From contig CALGAN010000056.1 in NCBI GenBank assembly GCA_937951875.1, positions 1 to 64,000 of the forward strand: a stretch of DNA of 64,000 nucleotides, given 5' to 3'. A program made the translations under genes and the position numbers. The stretch comes from an uncultured Alkalilimnicola sp. Lineage in GTDB: Bacteria > Pseudomonadota > Gammaproteobacteria > Nitrococcales > AK92. Positions 7,934 through 16,680 of this stretch are shown here, in pieces (position 1 is the first letter of the stretch; the number at the start of each line of letters is the position of its first letter). The notes beneath the pieces were generated by a model. The model was not told the DNA's origin. It saw only the letters and a program-made list of their open reading frames with translations, and searched no databases.

Positions 7934-8638
7934 ATGCCCGTGGACCAACAAGCCCCTGAACGCCGTCTGCGCACCATCCGCAGTTTCGTCCGCCGCGAGG
8001 GCCGGCTGACCGAAGGCCAGGAGCGCGCGCTGGCGGAGCTGCTGCCCAAGCTCGGCCTAACGCCGGGCGAGGGCTTATTGGATTTGGACGCCGCCTTCGG
8101 CCGCAGCGCCCCCAAGATTCTGGAGATCGGCTTCGGCAACGGCGAGTCGCTGGCCACCATGGCGCAGGCCCACCCCGACTGGGATTACCTCGGCGTGGAG
8201 GTGCACCGCCCCGGCGTGGGCCATCTGCTGCTGCGGCTGGAGCGCGATGGCATCACCAATGTCCGCGTGGTGAACGGCGACGCCCAGGAGCTGCTGGCCC
8301 ACATCCCCGACGCCAGCCTCTACGGCGTGCAGCTGTTCTTCCCCGACCCCTGGCACAAGAAGCGCCACCACAAGCGTCGGCTGGTGCAGCCGGCGTGGGC
8401 GCAGCAGATCCGCCAGAAGCTCAAACCGGGCGGCTTCCTGCACATGGCCACCGATTGGCAGGACTACGCCGAGCACATGCGCGCCGTGCTCGACGCCACC
8501 GAGGGCTTCCGCAACGAGGCCGGCGACGCCGGCTACATCCCCCGCCCGCCCGATCGGCCAGAGACCAAGTTCGAGGCGCGCGGCAAGCGCCGCGGCCACG
8601 GCGTGTGGGATCTGCGCTATATCCGCACCGACGATTGA
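7934..8638 (+). CDS. trmB: tRNA (guanine-N7-)-methyltransferase TrmB
   Basis: A 234-aa SAM-dependent enzyme that makes m7G46 in tRNA. The SAM pocket is EIGFGNGES, and the diagnostic FFPDPWHKKRHHKRRLV motif follows. The C-terminus PETKFEARGKRRGHGVWDL is typical. The frame is open further upstream to 7877, but the ATG at 7934 gives the usual length. It follows thiG by 87 bases, an arrangement seen in other Gammaproteobacteria, and probably shares the transcript. Confidence 0.95.
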   Translation: MPVDQQAPERRLRTIRSFVRREGRLTEGQERALAELLPKLGLTPGEGLLDLDAAFGRSAPKILEIGFGNGESLATMAQAHPDWDYLGVEVHRPGVGHLLLRLERDGITNVRVVNGDAQELLAHIPDASLYGVQLFFPDPWHKKRHHKRRLVQPAWAQQIRQKLKPGGFLHMATDWQDYAEHMRAVLDATEGFRNEAGDAGYIPRPPDRPETKFEARGKRRGHGVWDLRYIRTDD

Positions 8639-8680
8639 CGGTGCGAACCGCCGCCGGAGCCGTCATGCCGGCGCGATGCC

Positions 8681-8706
8681 GCGCGCCCGTCCCGTAACGG
8701 GCGCGC
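8681..8706. repeat. 10-bp inverted repeat after trmB
   Basis: Arms 8681-8690 and 8697-8706 are perfect complements with a six-base loop, between the trmB stop and the btuC start. There is no T-run. It is a probable transcript-end hairpin of the type repeated elsewhere in this window. Confidence 0.55.
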
Positions 8707-8726
8707 GACCGGCTATGCTCTAGCCC

Positions 8727-9725
8727 ATGCCCGTACTCAGCCACCGCCGTTCCCACCGCTTCGCCGTGTTCGCGGCGCTGACCGCGCTGGCGCTGTTCAG
8801 CCTGCTGCTGGCGCTCGGCGCCGGCAGCGTGCCGGTCGCGCCGGCCGAGCTGTGGGCGGCGCTGCGCGGCGAGGCGGCTGGGGTCGGCGGTCCGGTGGTG
8901 CTGGAGCTGCGGCTGCCGCGGGCACTGAGCGCCTTCGTCACCGGCGGCCTGCTGGCGCTGGCCGGCTGCCTGACGCAGGTGCTGCTGCGCAATCCGCTGG
9001 CCGACCCCTACATCCTCGGCATCTCCGGCGGCGCGGCCACGGCGGCGCTGCTCGGCATCGCCGCTGGTCTCGGCGGCGCCTGGCTGTCGGGCTGCGCCTT
9101 CGCCGGCGCGCTGCTGTCGATGTTCTTGGTGTTCGGGCTCGCCCGTGGCCGCGGCGGCTGGACCTCGACGGGGCTGCTGCTGACCGGGGTGGTGGTGGCG
9201 GCCGGCTGGGGCGCGCTGATCAGCCTGCTGCTGGCAATCGGCCCGGAGCAGAGCCTGCGCGGCATGCTGTTCTGGCTGATGGGCGATCTCGGCCAGGCGC
9301 GCGGCTGGGGCTTCGGCGCGGCGCTGCTGCTGGCCGGCCTGGCGGCGGCGCTGGCGCTGGCGCGCAGCCTCAACCTGCTGGCGCGCGGCGAGGTTCAGGC
9401 CAGCGTGCTCGGCGTGGCGGTGACGCCGCTACGGCTCGCCCTGTTCTTCCTGGCCTCGCTGCTGACCGCGGCGGCGGTCACCATCGCCGGCAGCGTCGGC
9501 TTCGTCGGGCTGGTGGTGCCGCATCTGCTGCGGCTGATCGTCGGCGGCGATCACCGCCTGCTGCTGCCGGCCGCGGCGCTGGGCGGCGGCAGCTTCCTGG
9601 TACTGGCCGACACTCTGGCCCGCACGGTGATCGCCCCGCAGCAGCTGCCGGTCGGGGTGCTGTCGGCGCTGATCGGCGTACCGCTGTTCCTGTTCCTGCT
9701 CCGCCGCCACGGGTCCGGCGCATGA
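8727..9725 (+). CDS. btuC: vitamin B12 ABC transporter permease BtuC
   Basis: A 332-aa inner-membrane permease of the FecCD/BtuC family with about ten hydrophobic segments. LRLPRALSAFVTGGLLALAG and the loop RNPLADPYILGISGG are family hallmarks, as is VGFVGLVVPHLLRL near the C-terminus. The family also includes siderophore permeases; I assign B12 because the ATPase overlaps it by four bases (ATGA) and a cobalamin riboswitch, btuB and btuF follow. The riboswitch lies downstream of btuC-btuD, so this pair is not under its control and must use another promoter. Confidence 0.88.
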   Translation: MPVLSHRRSHRFAVFAALTALALFSLLLALGAGSVPVAPAELWAALRGEAAGVGGPVVLELRLPRALSAFVTGGLLALAGCLTQVLLRNPLADPYILGISGGAATAALLGIAAGLGGAWLSGCAFAGALLSMFLVFGLARGRGGWTSTGLLLTGVVVAAGWGALISLLLAIGPEQSLRGMLFWLMGDLGQARGWGFGAALLLAGLAAALALARSLNLLARGEVQASVLGVAVTPLRLALFFLASLLTAAAVTIAGSVGFVGLVVPHLLRLIVGGDHRLLLPAAALGGGSFLVLADTLARTVIAPQQLPVGVLSALIGVPLFLFLLRRHGSGA

Positions 9726-10489
9726 GTCTGCTCTCCCTGCACGGTTTGAGCGTCACCGTCGGCGCACGGCAGGTTTGCCGCGATCTGGACCTGCGCCTCG
9801 AGGCCGGCCAGAGCTGGGGGCTGCTCGGCGCCAACGGCACCGGCAAGACCACGCTGCTGCACACTCTGGCCGGCCTGCGCCCGCCCAGCGCCGGCGAGAT
9901 CCGCCTGAACGGCGTGCCGCTGCACGCGCTGCCGCGCCGGCAGCTGGCGCGGCAGCTGGGGCTGCTGCCGCAGGACAGCGTCGACCCGATGCCGGCCACG
10001 GTGCTGGAGACGGCGCTGATCGGCCGCCACCCGCATCTCGGCCTCTGGCAGTGGGAGAGCCCCGCCGACCTCGCACTGGCACGGACGGCGCTAGCGGCGG
10101 TGGAGCTGGCCGACGCGGAAACGCGCCCGGTGGGGACGCTGTCGGGCGGTGAGCGGCGGCGGCTGGCGCTCGCCACCCTGCTGACCCAGGCGCCGCGGAT
10201 CCATCTGCTGGACGAGCCGACCAATCACCTCGACCTGCGCCACCAAGTCGGCCTACTCACCCTGCTGCGCGAGCGCGTGCGCGACCAGGGCGGCCTGCTA
10301 GTGATGAGCTTGCACGATCTCAATCTGGCGGCGCGCTTTTGCGATCACTTGCTGCTGCTGTTCGGCGACGGCGAAGTGCTGGCCGGCCCGGCGGCGCAGG
10401 TGCTGGCGCCAGCCCACTTACAGCGGCTCTACGGCCACCCCATCGCGGTGGTGGAAAGCGAGGGGCGGCGCGCCTTCGTCCCGGCCTGA
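9722..10489 (+). CDS. btuD: vitamin B12 ABC transporter ATPase BtuD
   Basis: A 255-aa ABC ATPase that powers corrinoid import with BtuC and BtuF. Walker A is GANGTGKT (36-43), with the Q-loop in LLPQDS, the signature LSGGERRR, Walker B IHLLDEP with the D-loop NHLDL, and the switch His in SLHDLN. The start ATGA overlaps the btuC stop, indicating coupled translation. Assignment to B12 rather than iron siderophores rests on the neighbours. Confidence 0.88.
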   Translation: MSLLSLHGLSVTVGARQVCRDLDLRLEAGQSWGLLGANGTGKTTLLHTLAGLRPPSAGEIRLNGVPLHALPRRQLARQLGLLPQDSVDPMPATVLETALIGRHPHLGLWQWESPADLALARTALAAVELADAETRPVGTLSGGERRRLALATLLTQAPRIHLLDEPTNHLDLRHQVGLLTLLRERVRDQGGLLVMSLHDLNLAARFCDHLLLLFGDGEVLAGPAAQVLAPAHLQRLYGHPIAVVESEGRRAFVPA

Positions 10490-10525
10490 GCGGGCGCCGC
10501 TCAGCCCCGGCCCGGGCAGGCAGCC

Positions 10526-10553
10526 TTGACGCCCCCGGCCGCCAGCGTCTAAT
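10526..10553 (+). promoter_or_regulatory. sigma-70 promoter of btuB
   Basis: TTGACG (10526-10531) and TCTAAT (10548-10553) each match five of six consensus bases and are 16 bases apart. A start near 10560 would place the whole cobalamin riboswitch at the 5' end of the transcript. Confidence 0.7.
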
Positions 10554-10565
10554 GTTCGCCCCGTT

Positions 10566-10747
10566 CCAGGTTCCCGAGCCCTGCGGCTCGGGTTAAACGG
10601 GAAGCCGGTTCAGTCGCGAGACCAATCCGGCGCTGCCCCCGCAACGGTAGACGAGTCAAGAGCTTGCACGACGCCACTGTGCCGAACGGCATGGGAAGGC
10701 GCAGGCTCGGGGAATCCTCCCGCTCGTGAGCCCGGAGACCGGCCTGG
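10566..10747 (+). promoter_or_regulatory. cobalamin (B12) riboswitch
   Basis: The leader upstream of btuB contains the conserved blocks of the cobalamin riboswitch in order: the first stem-loop followed by GGTTAAACGGGAAGCCGG, the core ATCCGGCGCTGCCCCCGCAACGGTA (the GCCCCCGCAACGG B12 box), a GCCACTG segment, GGGAAGGC, and a closing GAGCCCGGAGACCGGC. It ends about 138 bases before the btuB start. Binding of adenosylcobalamin should shut down btuB expression. No strong T-run terminator is visible between it and the ATG, so control may be at translation initiation. Confidence 0.93.
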
Positions 10748-10884
10748 AGCTGAAGCGCGTATGCGCTTCCGGTCCAGTGCTGCGGAGGGCAGCGACGACG
10801 GACGGCCTCCCCTCGGACCCGTCATCCGCCCTTTGCGCACTGCAATCCCTTGATTCAGCGCGGGTGTGCGCAAAGGAACGACAA

Positions 10885-12711
10885 ATGAAGAACGCTCTCG
10901 CCGCGGCCCTGCTCGGTGCCGCCTCCGCGGCCGTTTCCGCTCAGGAGACGCTGCCACCTTCCATCGTCACCGCTACCCGTACCGCCGAGACCGTGGACGA
11001 AACCCTGGCGGCGGTCACGGTGATCACGCGTGAGGAAATCCAGCGTCTGCAGGCGCGCTCGCTGCAGGAGCTGCTGGCCGCCCGCCCGGGCATCGCCCTG
11101 GTCAGCAACGGCGGGCTGGGCAAGCAGACCTCGCTGTTCCTGCGCGGTACCGAATCCGACCACGTCCTGGTACTGGTCGACGGCATCAAGGCGGGCTCGG
11201 CCACGGTCGGCGGCGCCGCCTGGCACGATCTGCCGCTGGACCAGATCGAGCGCATCGAGATCGTGCGCGGTCCGCGCTCCAGCCTGTACGGCTCGGAGGC
11301 GATCGGCGGCATGGTGCAGATCTTCACCCGCAAGGGCGGCGGCAAGCTCCGCCCCAGCGTCAGCGTCGGCGCCGGCAGCCACGCCACCCGGGAGCTGACG
11401 GCCGCGCTATCCGGCGGCGGCGAGCGCGGTTGGTTCAACGTCAACGCCAGCCACATCGAGAGCGACGGCTTCAACTCCTGCCAGGGGCACCCCTTCCCGC
11501 CCGGCGGCGGCTGCTTCACCAGCGAACCCGACGACGACGGCTATCGCCGCAGCGCGGCCTCGGTGCGGGCGGGCTACCGCTTCAGCGAGCGACTGGAGCT
11601 CGACTTCAACCTGCTGCACGCCCGCGGCCACAACGACTACGACGGCAGCTTCCAGAACGAGAACGACTTCATCGAGCGGGTGGTGGGCGGCCGTCTGATC
11701 GCCCGGCCGCTGGCGGCCTGGCGCCTGGAGCTGACCGCCGGCCGCAGCTGGGACGACGCCGAGAACTTCCTCGACGGCGCATTCGCCAGCCGCTTCGAGA
11801 GCATTCGCGACACCCTGTCCCTGCAGAACGACCTGGAGCTGGGCCATAACCAGCTGCTGACCGTGGGCGCCGACTACCAGCGGGACGAGGTCGACAGCGA
11901 CCTGACCTACGACGTGAACGAACGCGACAACCTCGGCCTGTTCGCGCTGTACCAGGGCGAGTTCGGCCGCCACCGACTCGAATTGGCGGGCCGTTTCGAC
12001 GACAACGAGCAGTTCGGCCAGGAGACCACCGGCAGCCTCGCCTGGGGCTACGACCTCGGCGGCGCGCTGCGCCTCACCGCCTCCTACGGCACCGCCTTCA
12101 AGGCGCCGACCATCAACGAGCTCTACTACCCCGACTACGGCAATCCCGACCTGGAGCCGGAGGAATCGCGGACCGTCGAGTTCGGGCTGCGCGGCAAGCA
12201 TCGGTACGGCAGCTGGGATGTGCAGCTGTTCCAGACCGACGTCGACAACCTCATCGCCCACGACGCCGCCACCAACCGGCCGGCCAACATCGACGCCGCC
12301 CGCATCCGCGGCCTAGAGGCCACCGCCTCGGCCCGGGTCGCCGGCTGGAGCGCGGCGCTCGGCCTGACCCTGCTCGATACCGAGAACCGCAGCGGCATCA
12401 ACAAGGGCAAGGAACTGCCGCGGCGTCCCCGCCAGTCAGTGCGGCTGGACCTGGACCGCGCCTTCGGCGCGTTCGGCCTCGGCGCCACGGTCGCGGTCGC
12501 CGGCAAGCGCTACGACGACGCCGCCAACAGCGTCGAGCTGGGCGGCTACGGGCTGCTCGACCTGCGCGCCAGCTACGCCTTCCACCGCGACTGGCAGCTG
12601 GCGGTGAAGCTGGGCAACGTGTTCGACAAGAACTACGAAACCGCCCGCTACTACAACCAGCCGGGCCGCGAGCTGTTCGTGACCCTGCGCTATGAGCCCG
12701 CCCGGGAGTGA
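10885..12711 (+). CDS. btuB: TonB-dependent vitamin B12 receptor BtuB
   Basis: A 608-aa outer-membrane receptor. A signal peptide (about 1-20, ...AVSAQ) precedes a TonB-box-like segment PSIVTATRT, the plug domain (LQELLAARPGIALVSNGG through IERIEIVRGPRSSLYGSEAIGG), and a beta barrel ending in FVTLRYEPARE. A cysteine pair in the loop NSCQGHPFPPGGGCF probably forms a disulfide. The open frame runs upstream through the riboswitch, but the ATG at 10885 follows AAAGGAACG and starts the signal peptide. It is controlled by the cobalamin riboswitch, and btuF follows directly. Confidence 0.93.
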   Translation: MKNALAAALLGAASAAVSAQETLPPSIVTATRTAETVDETLAAVTVITREEIQRLQARSLQELLAARPGIALVSNGGLGKQTSLFLRGTESDHVLVLVDGIKAGSATVGGAAWHDLPLDQIERIEIVRGPRSSLYGSEAIGGMVQIFTRKGGGKLRPSVSVGAGSHATRELTAALSGGGERGWFNVNASHIESDGFNSCQGHPFPPGGGCFTSEPDDDGYRRSAASVRAGYRFSERLELDFNLLHARGHNDYDGSFQNENDFIERVVGGRLIARPLAAWRLELTAGRSWDDAENFLDGAFASRFESIRDTLSLQNDLELGHNQLLTVGADYQRDEVDSDLTYDVNERDNLGLFALYQGEFGRHRLELAGRFDDNEQFGQETTGSLAWGYDLGGALRLTASYGTAFKAPTINELYYPDYGNPDLEPEESRTVEFGLRGKHRYGSWDVQLFQTDVDNLIAHDAATNRPANIDAARIRGLEATASARVAGWSAALGLTLLDTENRSGINKGKELPRRPRQSVRLDLDRAFGAFGLGATVAVAGKRYDDAANSVELGGYGLLDLRASYAFHRDWQLAVKLGNVFDKNYETARYYNQPGRELFVTLRYEPARE

Positions 12712-12724
12712 GGGCGCTCGGCGC

Positions 12725-13633
12725 ATGCGGACCATGACCTCCGCCGTCGAGCGCCTGGCCGCGGCCGTGCTGGCCGCGCTGCTCGCCGCGCTCAGCCCGG
12801 CGCGGGCCGAGATCGGTGTCACCGACGACCTCGGCCGCCGCGTCGTGCTGGCGCGCCCGGCGCAGCGCATCGTCAGCCTGGCGCCGCACGCCACCGAGCT
12901 GCTGTTCGCCGCCGGCGCCGGCGACAAGGTGGTGGCGGCGGTGGACTACAGCGACTATCCGCCGCCGGCGCGGCGGCTGCCGCGCATCGGCAGTTTCGCC
13001 AGCATCGACCTGGAGCGGCTGCTGGCGCTGCGGCCCGATCTGGTGGTGGCGTGGCAGAGCGGCAACGGCGCGGGCACGATCGAGCGACTGGAGCGGCTCG
13101 GCCTGACGGTCTACGTCACCGAATCGCACCGACTCGAACAGATCGCCGCCGACATCGAGCGGCTGGGCGAGCTGGCCGGCACCGGGCCGGCCGCCGCCCG
13201 CGCCGCCGAGGCGTTCCGCGCCAAGCTGGCGGCGCTGGCCGCGCGCTATGGCGGCCAGCGGCCGGTGCGGGTGTTCTATCAGGTGTGGAACCAGCCGCTG
13301 ACCACGGTCAACGGCGAGCAGATCATCAGCCAGGTGCTGAGCCTGTGCGGCGGGCGCAACGTGTTCGCCGAGCTGCCGGCGCTGGCGCCGACCGTGGACG
13401 TGGAGGCGGTGCTGGCCGCCGACCCGGAAGCCATCATCGCCAGCGGCATGGACCTCAGCCGCCCCGAATGGCTGGACGATTGGCGGCGCTGGCCGCAGCT
13501 GCAGGCGGTGCGGCGCGGCAATCTGCTGTTCGTGCCGCCGGACCTGCTCCAGCGCCACTCGCCGCGCATCCTGGATGGCGCGGAATCGGTATGCCGCCAG
13601 CTCGAACGGGTCCGCGCCAAGGATGCGCCGTGA
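12725..13633 (+). CDS. btuF: vitamin B12 periplasmic binding protein BtuF
   Basis: A 302-aa cluster A substrate-binding protein with an N-terminal signal (ending ...LSPARA). RIVSLAPHATELLFAAGAGDKVVAAVDYSDYP is the typical first lobe, followed by IGSFASIDLERLLALRPDLVV. It delivers corrinoids to BtuCD. An ATG at 12692 overlaps btuB but has no ribosome site; I prefer 12725, which follows GTGAGGG. Either way it is coupled to btuB and therefore likely riboswitch-controlled. Confidence 0.88.
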   Translation: MRTMTSAVERLAAAVLAALLAALSPARAEIGVTDDLGRRVVLARPAQRIVSLAPHATELLFAAGAGDKVVAAVDYSDYPPPARRLPRIGSFASIDLERLLALRPDLVVAWQSGNGAGTIERLERLGLTVYVTESHRLEQIAADIERLGELAGTGPAAARAAEAFRAKLAALAARYGGQRPVRVFYQVWNQPLTTVNGEQIISQVLSLCGGRNVFAELPALAPTVDVEAVLAADPEAIIASGMDLSRPEWLDDWRRWPQLQAVRRGNLLFVPPDLLQRHSPRILDGAESVCRQLERVRAKDAP

Positions 13634-13640
13634 AGCCTGC

Positions 13641-14333
13641 CTAGAAGGTGGCGGCGACCAGCACCGTGGTTTCGACCAGGAAGGCCACGCTCGGCACCGC
13701 ATCGTCGCCGATGCCGCCCTCGCGCCGCAGCAGCTGCCAGCGCAGCAGGACCAGCGCCGCCATCGCCACCAGCAGCGGCCATGGGGAAACGGCCACGGCG
13801 ATCAGCACTCCCACCAGCAGCAGTATCCGTCCCAGCTCGCGCCGCGGCATCGCCTGCGCCAACGCCGCCGCCCGACCCGCGCCGACGGCGGGCGTGGTGT
13901 AGAACAAGGCGCAGACCGCAGTGAGCGCCAGCACCGGCGCCACTAGCACGCTGAGGACGGCGCCGGCGGCCAGCAGATCGATGTAGGCCGACAGCTGCAC
14001 CAGCAACAGGACCACTAGCGCCACCACACCGACCTGACCGCGGATGTCCGCGTCCCGGCTCGGCACCGCCCAAACCGCCAAGCCGCGCACCGCGCCCGCC
14101 AGATCGCGCGGCGCGGCCAGTAGCAGACGCACGGCCAGCAACAGGCCAGCGGCCGCGGCGTTGCCGTTCGGCAAGGCCAGCATGAGCAGCATCAGGCAAA
14201 CGCCCGGCAGCAGCCCCACCAGCGGCAGGAACAGCAGGGCGTAGCCGAGCGCGCGCGCGGCCGGCCCTTCTGCCGACCGCAGGCTCAGCCGGGTATGCAG
14301 GCTCAGCGCCAGCAGGAAAGCGTCGACGATCAT
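13641..14333 (-). CDS. divergent CobS-like membrane protein lacking the catalytic motif
   Basis: A 230-aa, very hydrophobic protein with about six membrane segments. It lines up by eye with adenosylcobinamide-GDP ribazoletransferase (CobS): a TRL opening (14-16), FLPLVGLLPG (35-44, CobS FPLIGLLLG), an ...RGQVGVVALVVLLLVQL segment (98-114) and a C-terminal GGIGDDAV...ETTVL (206-225, CobS GGQTGD...ELVFL). The CobS active-site motif HxDGxADxxDG is replaced by PRDLAGAVRGL (75-85), which keeps only one Asp. Ribazoletransferase activity is therefore unlikely. It converges on btuF with a seven-base gap. The frame opens at a TTG at 14363; I chose the ATG at 14333 because CobS similarity begins there. 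The role is unknown, and the homology is inferred from pattern, not computed. Confidence 0.6.
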   Translation of the reverse strand: MIVDAFLLALSLHTRLSLRSAEGPAARALGYALLFLPLVGLLPGVCLMLLMLALPNGNAAAAGLLLAVRLLLAAPRDLAGAVRGLAVWAVPSRDADIRGQVGVVALVVLLLVQLSAYIDLLAAGAVLSVLVAPVLALTAVCALFYTTPAVGAGRAAALAQAMPRRELGRILLLVGVLIAVAVSPWPLLVAMAALVLLRWQLLRREGGIGDDAVPSVAFLVETTVLVAATF

Positions 14334-14511
14334 CGCGAGGTCTCGGCGGCTGCGCCGCCGCAACCGGAAAACGACGGAGAAACGGGCATGATGGACGGCG
14401 CGCTCGCGTCGGCAACCAGGGACATGAATTGCGGGGGATCGATACTAACCTCCGCGCCAGTCTTTTAACATGCCCTGACCGCGAGATCATCGACACCGGG
14501 AGAACGACCAG

Positions 14512-15549
14512 ATGGAATACCGACGTCTAGGACACACCGACATCCGCGTCAGCGCCCTCTGCCTAGGCACCATGACCTGGGGCGAGCAGAACACCGAGGC
14601 CGAGGCTCACGAGCAGCTCGACTACGCGCTCTCGCGCGGCATCAACTTCATCGACACCGCCGAGATGTACCCGGTCCCGCCCAAGGCCGAGACCCAGGGC
14701 CGCACCGAGGCCTACATCGGCACCTGGCTCAAGAAGCGCGGGCGGCGCGACGACATCATCCTCGCCACCAAGATCGCCGGTCCCGGCAACGGCCTGGACT
14801 ACCTGCGCGAGGGCAAGACCCGCTTCACCGAGGCCGAGCTGCGCCAGGCGCTGGAAGGCTCGCTCAGGCGCCTGCAGACCGATTACGTCGATCTCTACCA
14901 GCTGCACTGGCCGAACCGCCCCACCAATTTCTTCGGCAAGCTGGGCTACGACGCTAGCCGGCCGCCCAAGCCCGACAACATCGAGGAAGTCCTCACCGCG
15001 CTCGGCAAGCTGGTGCAGGAGGGCAAGATCCGCTACATCGGTCTGTCCAACGAGACGCCCTGGGGCGTGATGCGCTTCCTCCACCTGGCCGAGAAGCTCG
15101 GACTGCCGCGGGTGGTGAGCATCCAGAACCCCTACAACCTGCTCAACCGCACCTTCGAGATCGGCCTGGCGGAGATCAGCCACCGCGAGAACGTCGGGCT
15201 GCTGGCCTACTCGCCGCTGGCGTTCGGCAAGCTCTCGGGCAAGTACCTCAACGGCCCCTGCCCGAACGGCCGGATCACCCTGTTCAGCCGCTTCACCCGC
15301 TACCAGACGCCGGAGGGCGAGCTGGCCACCGCCGAGTACGTGCAGCTGGCGCGCGAGCACGGGCTGGATCCGGCGCAGATGGCGCTGGCGTTCGTGACTT
15401 CGCGGCCGTTCGTCACCGCCAACATCATCGGCGCCACCACCATGGAGCAGCTGCGCAGCAACATCGACAGCCTCGAGGTGACGCTGTCGGAGGAGGTGCT
15501 GGCCGGCATCGCCGCCATTCACCAGCGCCATCCCAACCCCTGCCCCTGA
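14512..15549 (+). CDS. tas: NADP(H)-dependent aldo-keto reductase, Tas family
   Basis: A 345-aa TIM-barrel oxidoreductase close in length and pattern to E. coli Tas. MEYRRLGHTDIRVSALCLGTMTWG, the catalytic region DTAEMYP (D and Y), LATKIAG (K), LYQLHWPNR (H), the family insertion GYDASRPPKPDNIEEVL and IIGATTMEQLRSNIDS (cofactor loop) are all present. The physiological substrate of this family is not settled. AGGGGA-like CGGGAGAA precedes the ATG. It appears monocistronic. Confidence 0.9.
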   Translation: MEYRRLGHTDIRVSALCLGTMTWGEQNTEAEAHEQLDYALSRGINFIDTAEMYPVPPKAETQGRTEAYIGTWLKKRGRRDDIILATKIAGPGNGLDYLREGKTRFTEAELRQALEGSLRRLQTDYVDLYQLHWPNRPTNFFGKLGYDASRPPKPDNIEEVLTALGKLVQEGKIRYIGLSNETPWGVMRFLHLAEKLGLPRVVSIQNPYNLLNRTFEIGLAEISHRENVGLLAYSPLAFGKLSGKYLNGPCPNGRITLFSRFTRYQTPEGELATAEYVQLAREHGLDPAQMALAFVTSRPFVTANIIGATTMEQLRSNIDSLEVTLSEEVLAGIAAIHQRHPNPCP

Positions 15550-15664
15550 GGCCGCCCCCTTGTCGACCCCTGCCGGACGACCCATAGCAGTACGAAGGCG
15601 CCGTGCGCGGCCACGACCGGGTTGCCGCGCGCGGCGATGGCAGCGTCCCGGCAGGAGGTTGACC

Positions 15665-15958
15665 ATGGCAACGCGGCACCCGGTGGTCGGGGACTGGTAC
15701 CAGACCGCGGACGGCGAGCTGTTCGAGGTCGTGGCCTACGACGTGGACGAGCAATCCATCGAGATCCAGTACGCCGACGGCACCATCGAGGAATTGGATC
15801 TGGACGGTTGGCTGGAGTTGCCGCTGCTGCCGGCGGAACCGCCGACCGATTGGTCCCGGGCCATGGATCTGGCCCCCGAGGATCTCGACCTGGAGCCCGA
15901 CCACCCGCTGATGCAGAATGGCCACAACGTCCTCGACGACCATGACGCGCTCAGATGA
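15665..15958 (+). CDS. small acidic conserved protein (DUF6763-like)
   Basis: A 97-aa protein. From memory it resembles the small DUF6763 family: VGDWYQTADGELFEVVAYD followed by IEIQYADGTIEELDLDGW and a PTDWSRAMDL...EDLDLEPD tail rich in Asp and Glu. No catalytic residues are apparent and the function is unknown. AGGAGG at about 15653-15658 is a strong ribosome site. The stop codon overlaps the start of the endonuclease V gene by four bases, so the two are translationally coupled, the only contextual clue to its role. Confidence 0.75.
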   Translation: MATRHPVVGDWYQTADGELFEVVAYDVDEQSIEIQYADGTIEELDLDGWLELPLLPAEPPTDWSRAMDLAPEDLDLEPDHPLMQNGHNVLDDHDALR

Positions 15959-16680
15959 CCCCGCCCGCATCGGCACCGCGCTTTCGGCCCCCGCATAGCT
16001 GGGACGTCAGTCCCGAGCAGGCGGTCGCCATCCAGCGCACGCTGCGCGGGCAACTGCGGATCGAGCCGCTGCGCGGTCCGATCGAGTGGCTAGCGGCGGT
16101 GGATACCGGCTTCATCGACAACGGCGCCACCGCGCGCGCGGCGGTCGCGCTATTCCGCCTACCGGAGCTGACGCCGGTCGAGTACCGCCTGGCCTTTCAG
16201 CCGGTGCGCTTCCCCTACGTGCCGGGCTTGCTGTCGTTCCGCGAATTGCCGGTCGTACTGGAGGCGCTGGAAGGGCTGTCGCGCCTGCCGGACCTGCTGC
16301 TGTGCGACGGCATGGGCATCGCCCACCCGCGTCGGCTGGGCATCGCCGCGCATCTGGGGCTGGTGACGGACCTGCCGTCGATCGGTGTGGGCAAGTCGCG
16401 GCTCACCGGCAGCTACCAAGAGCCGGGACCGGCCAAGGGCGACTGGTCGCCGCTGCTGGACGGCGACGAGCGCATCGGCAGCGTGCTGCGCACCCGCCCG
16501 GGGGTCAAACCGCTGTTCGTCTCGCCCGGCCACAGGACCGACCACGACGACGCCATCGCCTGGGTGTTGCGTACCACCACCCGCTACCGCCTGCCCGAGC
16601 CGATCCGCTTCGCCGACCGGCTCGCCTCGGACCGCGACGCGAAAAAGCGCCCCGCCGTCCAGCGATCCCGCCCCGCCTAA
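15955..16680 (+). CDS. nfi: endonuclease V (deoxyinosine-specific)
   Basis: A 241-aa repair endonuclease that nicks DNA 3' to deoxyinosine and other deaminated bases. The metal ligands and wedge are visible: AAVDTGF (D50), PYVPGLLSFRE (Y88 wedge tyrosine, E97), LLCDGMGIAHPRRLGIA (D118), IGVGKSRLTG (K), and the C-terminal SPGHRTDHDDAI with the conserved His and Asp. It is slightly longer than E. coli Nfi, with an extra polar tail. The start overlaps the upstream small gene. Confidence 0.93.
   Translation: MTPPASAPRFRPPHSWDVSPEQAVAIQRTLRGQLRIEPLRGPIEWLAAVDTGFIDNGATARAAVALFRLPELTPVEYRLAFQPVRFPYVPGLLSFRELPVVLEALEGLSRLPDLLLCDGMGIAHPRRLGIAAHLGLVTDLPSIGVGKSRLTGSYQEPGPAKGDWSPLLDGDERIGSVLRTRPGVKPLFVSPGHRTDHDDAIAWVLRTTTRYRLPEPIRFADRLASDRDAKKRPAVQRSRPA

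Noticed and set aside
10726..10884. upstream extension of the btuB frame
   Set aside because: It runs through the cobalamin riboswitch; the signal peptide begins at 10885.
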